Part shown: positions 1 through 4,855 of the stretch, one piece after another
Layout: each line of letters begins with the position of its first letter
Numbering within the stretch: the first letter of the stretch is position 1
Origin: Dehalococcoidia bacterium
GTDB taxonomy: Bacteria; Chloroflexota; Dehalococcoidia; JACVQG01; JAHKAY01
NCBI GenBank assembly: GCA_030744635.1
Contig: JASLQE010000094.1
Location: 1 to 5,654 of the forward strand
Length of the DNA stretch: 5,654 bases
Reading direction: 5' to 3'
Notes under the pieces: generated by a model
The model's input: only the letters and a program-made list of their open reading frames with translations
The model's database searches: none
What the model was told of the DNA's origin: nothing
Made by a program: the position numbers and the translations under genes

Positions 1-528
1 GGGTGGCAGGAGCTTCAAGGGGGTTGGGCACCGTGTGTTGGCTACCACCCGGCCTCCACGGCGGTACACCAGGCCGGGGGTGTCCCACGGCTCCTCCCCC
101 CGGTGGAGGCGTTCCGCCAGCAGGGCCGCCGCCATCTCCCCGTCCCCGGCGATACCCATATCGGCCCCGGTGGCCCCCACCACCCCCTGGGGGGTCACCG
201 AGAAGCCCACCCCGCCCAGCACCACCGGGGCATCGGTGTGCCTCCTTGTCTCGGCCACCACCTCCGCTATCCAGGGCAGGAAGCTGTGTCCGGAGGCGAA
301 GGAGCAGTCATCAGTGTTGCGCACGGAGAGACCCACGGCTAGGGGTTGGAGATGGGAGAGGGCCTTCCCCAGGGCGGACAGGCCATCGGGTATCAGGGCC
401 AGGTCCACCACCTCCACGGCTACGCCGGCATCCCGCAGTGCCTCCCCCAGGTACTCCAGCCCCACCGGGCTGACCGGCGGCCGGACCACATTGCAGTTCA
501 CCAGGACAAAGGGCTTTGTGCCGGACAT
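1..528 (-). CDS. B12-binding radical SAM protein, N-terminal part (runs off left edge)
   Basis: 176 residues are visible from the ATG at 528-526; the 3' part lies outside the window. The reading is open throughout and strongly GC at third positions. The N-terminus (FVLVNCNVVRPPVSPVGLEYL, about 7-27) followed by an alternating helix/strand pattern is a Rossmann-like cobalamin-binding domain. It continues through GLSVRNTDD (66-74), VVLGGVGFS (102-110) and GADMGIAGDGE (121-131), which are typical of B12-dependent (class B type) radical SAM enzymes. PGLVYRRGGRVVAN (151-164) is the usual linker that leads into the radical SAM barrel; the CxxxCxxC cluster motif would lie beyond the edge. Members of this superfamily carry out radical methylations and related reactions, but the substrate cannot be told from this part. 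No Shine-Dalgarno precedes the ATG; a TATAAT lies 6 bases upstream, so translation is probably leaderless. Confidence 0.85.
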   Translation of the reverse strand, partial: MSGTKPFVLVNCNVVRPPVSPVGLEYLGEALRDAGVAVEVVDLALIPDGLSALGKALSHLQPLAVGLSVRNTDDCSFASGHSFLPWIAEVVAETRRHTDAPVVLGGVGFSVTPQGVVGATGADMGIAGDGEMAAALLAERLHRGEEPWDTPGLVYRRGGRVVANTRCPTPLKLLPP

Positions 529-540
529 GGCTGGATTATA
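529..540 (-). promoter_or_regulatory. -10 box predicting a leaderless transcript
   Basis: A perfect TATAAT (540 to 535 on the minus strand) is followed by six bases and then the ATG of the radical SAM gene. With the standard distance from -10 box to start site, +1 falls on the A of the ATG at 528. The -35 region is weak: TGCTTG lies at 17-base spacing, and TTGGGA (560-555) at only 14. No ribosome binding site fits in the space, which supports leaderless translation. Confidence 0.55.
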
Positions 541-600
541 GCATGGGGCTGCTTTCCCAAGCATTTGGTCTCTTGCTAATGCTAACGGTATGAGGTACAT

Positions 601-1001
601 TAGACGCTCAAGACCCAAGCTCAGCCACAGGCGCCACCGCGGTTCCACTACGCCTGGCTGGTGTTGGGTAGTGCCTGACAATCAGCGGCATGTCCTCCGG
701 GATGAGGAACGCCTTCGGCGGCCTCATATACCCCCTGGTGGAGCAATATCAGTGGAGCGTGGGTGCTATCTCCCTGGCCTACTCCCTGGAGTTCCTCGCC
801 GCAGTAGGCGTGTTCCTGGCAGCCGGTGCCGCCGCCGACAGAATAGGGGCACGCAAGGTGCTGCTGGTGACGGTGGTTGCCTTCGCCTCCGGACTGATAC
901 TTACTGGCACCATAACCCAACTATGGCAGTTCTACCTCTATTATTTCGGTGTGCTGGCCGGTGGGCTGGGGATAATGGGCAGCGTGGTGGTGCCGGTGAT
1001 G
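601..1001 (+). pseudogene. MFS transporter remnant, first four membrane segments
   Basis: This is the N-terminal third of a major facilitator transporter, broken in three ways. The frame starting at 604 encodes a short polar head and then FHYAWLVLGSA (643-675), the usual start of membrane segment 1 in monocarboxylate/oxalate-type MFS proteins, and hits TGA at 676. One frame over, reading continues smoothly (from about 672) through SSGMRNAFGGLIYPL, a second segment, the loop motif ADRIGARKVLL (MFS motif A, 837-869), and segments 3 and 4 ending near VVVPV. A single lost base around 670-677 explains the shift. Where the start codon should be, four bases after GAGGT (592-596), there is TAG (601-603); a TTG start changed by one base would give this. 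After about 1000 the sequence becomes transposase, so eight of the usual twelve segments are absent. Confidence 0.75.
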
Positions 1002-1514
1002 GATGACTTCAGCCGGCTTATCCTGGATTGGGAACTGAAGAGCGATATGGCAGCGTGGTCTTTGATCGACGTAGTCCAGAAGGCGGTGGATGCAACTGGC
1101 ATGACAGACGTCCCCGTGGAGGATCGGATAGTGCTGCTCTCGGACAATGGCCCTGGGTATCTCTCGAGGCAATTTGGTGAGTACCTGAGGCTGGTAGGCA
1201 TAAGGCACATTCTGGCATCGCCCTTTCACTCTCAGACCAATGGCAAGGTTGAGCGGTATCACCGCACCATGAAGGGAGGCATCAATCTCCTCCCCTACGA
1301 AATGCCGGGTGATCTGGAGGAGGCGATCAGGGCATTCGTCGAATACTACAACTACCGTCGCTATCACGAGGGCATCGGCAACGTCACCCCTCATGACGTC
1401 TACACCGGTCGGCATCACGAGATCTTGCAACGAAGAAAGGAGGCGAAGACCAAGACACTACAGGCGAGAAGAAGCTACAATAGCACCATCAGGGAGCAGG
1501 GCTCAGGGCACTGA
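690..1514 (+). CDS. Chimeric open frame: MFS N-terminus fused to transposase C-terminus
   Basis: An uninterrupted 274-codon frame from ATG 690 to TGA 1512-1514. Residues 1-103 are MFS (motif A at 47-59, hydrophobic segments at about 24-48, 56-75 and 78-103). Residues 104-274 are an rve/DDE integrase core. The switch occurs at VVVPV|MDDFSR, bases 985-1001. Automatic annotation would probably call this a transposase or an MFS protein; it is neither in full. There is no Shine-Dalgarno before 690, and the true MFS start lay upstream in another frame, so expression is doubtful. If made, it would be a short membrane protein with a cytoplasmic or extracellular half-transposase lacking the first catalytic Asp. 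I regard it as an accidental in-frame join, or a contig misjoin, rather than a selected gene. Confidence 0.5.
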   Translation: MSSGMRNAFGGLIYPLVEQYQWSVGAISLAYSLEFLAAVGVFLAAGAAADRIGARKVLLVTVVAFASGLILTGTITQLWQFYLYYFGVLAGGLGIMGSVVVPVMDDFSRLILDWELKSDMAAWSLIDVVQKAVDATGMTDVPVEDRIVLLSDNGPGYLSRQFGEYLRLVGIRHILASPFHSQTNGKVERYHRTMKGGINLLPYEMPGDLEEAIRAFVEYYNYRRYHEGIGNVTPHDVYTGRHHEILQRRKEAKTKTLQARRSYNSTIREQGSGH

Positions 1515-1560
1515 TGTGTTACGTTAGCAGAGAAGCCCATCTGTCCCGCTTTTGCAGACG
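1002..1560 (+). mobile_element. IS3-family-like insertion sequence remnant, 3' half of transposase orfB
   Basis: The coding part 1002-1514 matches the C-terminal half of IS3-type OrfB transposases. It has DDFSRLILDWEL, then LLSDNGPGYLS with the second catalytic Asp (codon 1143-1145), then QTNGKVERYHRTMK with the catalytic Glu (codon 1251-1253). Exactly 35 residues separate Asp and Glu, and a Lys sits seven after the Glu, the DD35E(K) pattern. The tail EYYNYRRYHEGIGNVTPHDVY is also typical of this group. The first catalytic Asp, the orfB 5' half, orfA and the left end are missing, so the element cannot transpose itself. Bases 1515-1560 after the TGA are probably IS 3' noncoding sequence with the right inverted repeat, but without the left end the exact tip cannot be fixed. 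The family is clear, the subgroup is not. Confidence 0.8.
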
Positions 1561-1561
1561 A

Positions 1562-1639
1562 CATACAGTCTTACAGAAGGTGTGTGGCTACTCCCCGGAC
1601 GAGGTCATAGCCCTGAAAGCCGAGGACGCAGTCTGGTAG
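1562..1639 (+). pseudogene. Probable C-terminal tail of a CaiB/BaiF (family III) CoA-transferase
   Basis: The frame ending at TAG 1637-1639 reads HTVLQKVCGYSPDEVIALK followed by AEDAVW. This resembles the usual C-terminus of family III CoA-transferases (a vL..llGYs.eeI..L...gvv pattern from memory of the family). Nothing upstream in this frame is CoA-transferase: it runs into insertion-sequence DNA, and the first possible start, ATG 1514, overlaps the transposase TGA and has no Shine-Dalgarno. So the gene has lost all but its last 26 or so codons. It ends 35 bases before the VOC gene and would fit as its former upstream partner in acyl-CoA metabolism. The match is short, so the family call is tentative; it could be the tail of another protein. 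Confidence 0.45.
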
Positions 1640-1674
1640 CTAACGGCAGAAAGCTTTGAAGATAAGGAGGAGCC

Positions 1675-2100
1675 ATGGACTGGAAACTGAATCAGGTGTG
1701 TGTTGTGGTCAAGGACATTGACGAGGCCATAGAGTACTATGCTTCGGTCTTCGGCATCGGCCCTTTTCGGAAATGGGAGGGGCCGCTGGAATGGGCGGAG
1801 GTCCACGGCAAGCCATGTGAACTCTCCCTGAAGGTCGCCATGGGCCGCCTGGGTGATATCGCATTTGAGCTGATACAGGCGGAACCGGGTAACAATATTT
1901 ACTGGGAGTTCTTCCAGAAACATGGGGAAGGTCTGCACCACCTGGGATTCTATGTTGACGACCCGGAGGCCGAGATGGCTCAATTGAAGGAGAAAGGCGT
2001 TGAAGTGCTCCAGAGGGGTGGCACACAGAGGGGCGGTTTCATTTATATGGACTCCACATGCGTGGGCGGTGCCATTCTGGAATTGATTAAGCGGAGATAA
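1675..2100 (+). CDS. VOC-fold protein (glyoxalase / methylmalonyl-CoA epimerase-like)
   Basis: 141 residues, a normal length for a two-module vicinal oxygen chelate protein, and complete. The start ATG 1675 is fixed by AAGGAGG at 1664-1670, four bases upstream. The first module begins LNQVCVVVKDIDEAIEYYAS (5-24) and the second GLHHLGFYVDDPEAEMAQLK (86-105); both are the classic beta-alpha start of the fold. By position, the metal ligands would be residue 7, Glu65 (or Gln68), His89 and Glu136. Residue 7 is Gln where most epimerases have His, so metal binding may be altered. Related proteins epimerise methylmalonyl-CoA or act on other CoA or small-acid substrates; which applies here is open. 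The apparent CoA-transferase tail just upstream favours acyl-CoA metabolism. It is convergent with the amidotransferase gene, 23 bases apart, and no terminator is visible between them. Confidence 0.88.
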   Translation: MDWKLNQVCVVVKDIDEAIEYYASVFGIGPFRKWEGPLEWAEVHGKPCELSLKVAMGRLGDIAFELIQAEPGNNIYWEFFQKHGEGLHHLGFYVDDPEAEMAQLKEKGVEVLQRGGTQRGGFIYMDSTCVGGAILELIKRR

Positions 2101-2123
2101 GCCGCGGAGCGATGTAGAGGTAT

Positions 2124-2840
2124 CTACAGGGTGAGCCTCTTCTGCTTGCCGGCCTCCAGAATAAGCAGGGTGCCGTTATCTACGGGGCTCCACCCAGGGC
2201 TGTCGTCCAGGGGTTCCGAGGCTATGGTGGTCTTGTCCCGGGTATGTTTTACATAAAGAGAGTAGTAGTCCAGGTACTCCGTCCGCAGCTTGGTCTGGCG
2301 CAGGGCGTAGAGGCGGCGGCCATCGCTCATGAGAAAGCTCAGGGAGGTGTGGCGGAAGCCGGTAGCCTCCTGCAGCGTTCTCAACAGACCGTCTTCGGTG
2401 CGGTCCCAGTTGTCGGCTATCCAGTGAAGGAACCTCTGAGAGTCTATGATATCTGCGCCGTTGCCATCAGGGGGCAGGTCAATATCTCCGTTATGGGCCA
2501 GCACCAGGCCGTCCTTGCTGAACGGGTGGGCGTTGGCATCAGAGATGTTCATGCCGAGGGATGCCTTGCGGGCGTGCCCTATGAGGATATCCGTGTTCAC
2601 ACCACCGGCCACCTGGATAAAGCTGGGGTCTGTGCAGGCGGGCTGTCCCCGTTTCTCCACCCTCATGGCACCGTTTTCGTGCCAGGCTAGTCCCCAGCCG
2701 TCGTCGTGGGGGCCGCGGCCACCCGGCAACCGCCAGCGACGCCCGTTGCGGCTAAGCCATAGAAGGCTGTGGGAGGCCGTGAGCAGCTCATAGGTTGCCG
2801 GAACAGGCGCTTTAGCGATTATGCCAACCATGCGGCACAT
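2124..2840 (-). CDS. Class II (Ntn-type) glutamine amidotransferase, YafJ/GATase_4-like
   Basis: 238 residues, close to the family's usual 240-260. The start at 2840 is chosen because it makes the protein begin Met-Cys (MCRMVGIIAK): after Met removal, Cys2 is the N-terminal nucleophile of class II glutamine amidotransferases. A longer reading from 2897 would bury it. Other family marks are DDGWGLAWHENG (46-57), GHARKAS (88-94) with the glutamine-binding Arg, NAHPF (103-107) and AHNGDI (115-120). The domain hydrolyses glutamine to release ammonia. No synthetase domain is fused and no partner is next to it, so the acceptor is unknown, as for YafJ-like proteins generally. No Shine-Dalgarno sits at normal distance; the ATG lies one base after the TGA of an upstream small frame (TGACATG), suggesting re-initiation. 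Transcription probably starts near 3032. Confidence 0.9.
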   Translation of the reverse strand: MCRMVGIIAKAPVPATYELLTASHSLLWLSRNGRRWRLPGGRGPHDDGWGLAWHENGAMRVEKRGQPACTDPSFIQVAGGVNTDILIGHARKASLGMNISDANAHPFSKDGLVLAHNGDIDLPPDGNGADIIDSQRFLHWIADNWDRTEDGLLRTLQEATGFRHTSLSFLMSDGRRLYALRQTKLRTEYLDYYSLYVKHTRDKTTIASEPLDDSPGWSPVDNGTLLILEAGKQKRLTL

Positions 2841-2841
2841 G

Positions 2842-3003
2842 TCAGGCCACGCCCTTCCGGCCCATGTTGACCAGGAAGACGAAGGGCTGGTTGCCAAAAG
2901 CGGATATACCAGGCTGGGCCGGGGTATGCCAATATAGCGGGTGGCCTGTCCGTTGGTTGCCCACCGGAAACTGGTGCAATGGAGAAAGTTCTGCGGGCCT
3001 TAT
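2842..3003 (-). CDS. Small frame upstream of the amidotransferase, unknown, start uncertain
   Basis: I do not recognise this product. The frame is open from after a TAG at 3015-3013 down to TGA 2844-2842. The last 17 codons (GNQPFVFLVNMGRKGVA) all end in G or C, as in the real genes around it; the earlier part is more mixed (about 19 of 35). It contains HPLYWHTPAQPGISAFGNQ. AGAGGAG (3014-3008) is a good Shine-Dalgarno, but the codons at the right distance are ATC (3006-3004) and ATA (3003-3001), not a standard start. The first standard starts are TTG 2979 (45 residues) and GTG 2964. It may be a leader peptide controlling the amidotransferase, a gene whose ATG became ATA, or the tail of a lost gene. 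The antisense frame on the plus strand looks less coding-like. Confidence 0.35.
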   Translation of the reverse strand: MRPAELSPLHQFPVGNQRTGHPLYWHTPAQPGISAFGNQPFVFLVNMGRKGVA

Positions 3004-3007
3004 GATG

Positions 3008-3032
3008 CTCCTCTACCAGCCGTTATGGCCGG
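3008..3032 (-). promoter_or_regulatory. 5'-end hairpin followed by Shine-Dalgarno
   Basis: Read on the minus strand, CCGGCC (3032-3027), loop ATAAC, GGCTGG (3021-3016) form a six-pair stem with one G-U pair. It starts on the very base predicted as +1. AGAGGAG (3014-3008) follows one base after the stem. A hairpin at the extreme 5' end usually protects mRNA from decay, and its closeness to the ribosome site could also tune translation. No known riboswitch consensus was recognised. Confidence 0.4.
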
Positions 3033-3067
3033 GAAAATATGATAATTAAAGCAGAAAAGGCGGTCAA
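3032..3067 (-). promoter_or_regulatory. Sigma70-type promoter for the small frame and amidotransferase
   Basis: On the minus strand TTGACC (3067-3062) is followed after exactly 17 bases by TATCAT (3044-3039), each 5 of 6 to consensus. The predicted start site is near 3032. No gene lies on the minus strand between here and the stop of the glutamine synthetase fragment at 3179, so the promoter would drive 3032 downward into the amidotransferase with a leader of about 190 bases. Confidence 0.6.
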
Positions 3068-3178
3068 ACCAGGGCCGGCGGTGAGTCCTACCTCTTATCC
3101 ACCCACCATTGAGGCCACGGAAGAAGCTCTGCCACGAAAACCGGGATGGAGGTACGGCCTGCTTGGCTGTGGTGCGGC

Positions 3179-3442
3179 CTACAGTAAGGCCAGGTATTGC
3201 TTTAGCTCAAACTCCGTAACCTGGTTGCGGTAGCGATCCCACTCTATCTTCTTGTTGGCTATTAGATTGTTAAAGACATGTTCTCCCAGGGCACGGTGGA
3301 CTATGTCGCTGCTTTCGGTCACGGTAATAGCCTCCAGCAGGCTACCCGGCAGGGTGCTGATGCCCCGTTGCTCCCTATCCGCCGGACTCATATCAAACAC
3401 ATTTTCCTCTACCGGCTCGAGTAGCTGGTACCCTTTCTCCAT
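3179..3442 (-). pseudogene. Orphan C-terminal fragment of glutamine synthetase (glnA tail)
   Basis: From ATG 3442-3440 to TAG, 87 residues match the end of type I glutamine synthetase. They include EPVEENVFDMSPADREQRGI (9-28), then LPGSLLEAI, then ALGEHVFNNLIANKKIEWD (51-69), and a tail ending in VTEFELKQYLALL. The frame is intact with no stop or shift. Everything before this, roughly the first 350 residues with the ammonia, glutamate and ATP sites, is absent, so it cannot make glutamine. Phe16 stands where enterobacterial enzymes have the adenylylated Tyr, which argues against AMP control in the parent. The retained part includes the C-terminal helical segment that locks the two hexamer rings together. 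An ATG at 3466 would add eight non-homologous residues, but it lies within the promoter spacer, so 3442 is preferred. It is either a recent remnant or a domain-only gene. Confidence 0.8.
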
Positions 3443-3446
3443 AGCC

Positions 3447-3482
3447 GATTGTGATTGTATTCCCATTACGGGCCAGAGTCAA
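3447..3482 (-). promoter_or_regulatory. Near-consensus promoter of the glutamine synthetase fragment
   Basis: On the minus strand TTGACT (3482-3477), a 17-base spacer and TACAAT (3459-3454) each match consensus at 5 of 6 positions. Predicted +1 is about 3447, five bases before the ATG at 3442, leaving no room for a Shine-Dalgarno. This is the best-scoring promoter by eye in the window, and it would give an almost leaderless mRNA. Confidence 0.6.
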
Positions 3483-3620
3483 TCATTGCAGTTTCCGTAT
3501 TTCCCCAAAAACGCTATCGTCATAATCATCATAAAGGTATTTAATTATTATCTCAAGATGAAGAATTTGCTGTTATATGCCCCAGAATCACAATCCGCCA
3601 CAGCTACTATATAACCATAT

Positions 3621-3649
3621 AAAAAAGGGGAGCTTGTACACTCCCCCTT
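3621..3649 (-). terminator. Intrinsic terminator of the rnhA-moaC / dnaN operon
   Basis: On the minus strand GGGGAG (3646-3641), loop TGTACAAG and CTCCCC (3632-3627) form a six-pair GC-rich stem directly followed by TTTTTT (3626-3621). It lies 54 bases past the dnaN stop. On the plus strand the stem is not followed by a T run, so it acts in one direction. Confidence 0.88.
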
Positions 3650-3703
3650 CACAATTGCCACCGCACATTCATCATACGATGAATTATGTAGCTTGAAAAT
3701 TTA

Positions 3704-4855
3704 TTACCACTGTACAAACATCGGCATGACGACATGGGTGTAGGTGTCGGTGCCGACGGGGCGTAGGACGCCGGGGCTGGAGGGCGAGGTGGTCTCTATA
3801 GCTACCTTCTCCTCCTTGAGCACGCCCAGCACCTCGGTGAGGTACTTGCCGTTGAAGGCTATTTTGGCCTCTCCGCCCTCAACTATGGCGTCTATATCCC
3901 CTTTGTTTTCGGCTATCTCCTCGGACTTGGCGGAGACCTCCACCTTACCAGGGGTCATATCGCCGCCGGGGGTTATCACCAGGCGCACGATGCCGCTGCC
4001 GTCGCGGGCGAACAGGGCGGCGATGCGGGCTGCTCTCTGGAAGTCTGCGGTGGCCACTGTGGTGCGGGTCTCATAGCCGCTGGGGATTAGCTGAGAGTAG
4101 TTGGGGAATGTGCCCTGTATGAGCTGGCTGACCATCTCGGCCCCCGGCAGATGGAACAGGGCCTGGCCTCGCTGTGTGTTGACGGTGACCTCCACGGCCT
4201 TCTCCCCATCCCCTCCGGCCTCCCCTTTACCCTCGGGCAGCAGCCGGGCCAGCTCCGTGAGCGCCCGTGAGGGCACGATGACCACCGTCCGCTCCGGTAC
4301 CGGATCCAGCAGGCTCAGGTGCAGGAGGGCGAGGCGGAAGCCATCGGCGGCCACCAGGGTGAGCTGGTCACCCTCCATCTCCACATTGACGCCCGTAAGC
4401 ACGGGGCGGGTGTCCTCAGCGGCGGCCGCGAAGGCCACCATGCCCACCCCCTGCCGCAGCACCTCTGGGTCTATCCTGGTGTTTACCCCCTCCCCCACCT
4501 GGGGGATAGGGGGAAACTCCGAGGCGTCCACCCCGTTAATATGGGCCTCATAGCGGGCGCAGGTCAGGCTCAGGCTGTTCTTGGAGAGTAAAATTTTTAT
4601 TTCAACGTCGGGCAAAGAGTTTACGAAGTCCGAAAGCAGACGGGCGGGGACGGCGATGGCCCCCTCCTCCTCCACCTTGGCCCCCACCCAACGGCTGAGG
4701 GCTATCTCCAGGTTGGTAGCCGAGAGCTTCAGCCGCCCGCCATCGGTAGCCAGCAGCACATGATTGGTTACGGGCAGCGCGGTGCGGGTAGCTACTGCCC
4801 GGCCCACCACCGCCAACCCTTCACTCAGGTTGCCCTGAAGGCAGCTAAGTTTCAT
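3704..4855 (-). CDS. dnaN: DNA polymerase III beta subunit (sliding clamp)
   Basis: 383 residues, the usual clamp length, complete from ATG 4855 to TAA. The clamp forms a ring dimer around DNA and tethers the replicative polymerase and repair factors. All three domains are present. Domain 1 starts MKLSCLQGNLSEGLAVVGRA and holds SATNLEIAL. Domain 2 begins after the linker ASEFPPIP and contains RPVLTGVNVE and AADGFRLALL. Domain 3 starts near LIQGTFPNYSQLIP and ends HVVMPMFVQW, where VMPM forms part of the peptide-binding pocket. Domain 2 carries a Gly/Glu-rich stretch (about 209-223) that looks like a surface-loop insertion, and four residues follow VMPM. GGGGAGG (4868-4862), six bases before the ATG, lies inside the preceding moaC frame, which overlaps by 11 bases. 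The neighbours are not the usual dnaA/recF, and a terminator follows. The sequence style suggests Chloroflexota. Confidence 0.97.
   Translation of the reverse strand: MKLSCLQGNLSEGLAVVGRAVATRTALPVTNHVLLATDGGRLKLSATNLEIALSRWVGAKVEEEGAIAVPARLLSDFVNSLPDVEIKILLSKNSLSLTCARYEAHINGVDASEFPPIPQVGEGVNTRIDPEVLRQGVGMVAFAAAAEDTRPVLTGVNVEMEGDQLTLVAADGFRLALLHLSLLDPVPERTVVIVPSRALTELARLLPEGKGEAGGDGEKAVEVTVNTQRGQALFHLPGAEMVSQLIQGTFPNYSQLIPSGYETRTTVATADFQRAARIAALFARDGSGIVRLVITPGGDMTPGKVEVSAKSEEIAENKGDIDAIVEGGEAKIAFNGKYLTEVLGVLKEEKVAIETTSPSSPGVLRPVGTDTYTHVVMPMFVQW

Noticed and set aside
3..541. Several plus-strand frames rich in Pro/Arg/Gly at the left edge
   Set aside because: They are antisense shadows of the B12-binding radical SAM gene, whose motifs are clear.
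590..1006. Plus-strand frame starting MRYIRRSRPK
   Set aside because: It is out of frame with both MFS parts; its Arg/Pro-rich content is that of a shadow frame in GC-rich DNA.
2101..2123. Possible shared terminator between the convergent VOC and amidotransferase genes
   Set aside because: No stem with a T run can be built in or next to these 23 bases.
2841..2897. Longer amidotransferase start at 2897 adding 19 residues
   Set aside because: It would bury the N-terminal Cys nucleophile that class II amidotransferases need at position 2; the extra stretch overlaps a different frame with better coding bias.
2864..3049. Plus-strand 61-codon frame MLTRKTKGWLPK...
   Set aside because: No Shine-Dalgarno, no recognisable motif, and antisense to a frame with stronger third-position GC plus a promoter on the minus strand.
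3039..3233. Plus-strand 64-codon frame MIIKAEKAVKPG...
   Set aside because: It overlaps the minus-strand promoter and the end of the glutamine synthetase fragment; no convincing ribosome site and no family recognised.
3443..3466. ATG 3466 as start of the glutamine synthetase fragment
   Set aside because: It lies inside the -35/-10 spacer, and the added residues GIQSQSA do not look like glutamine synthetase.
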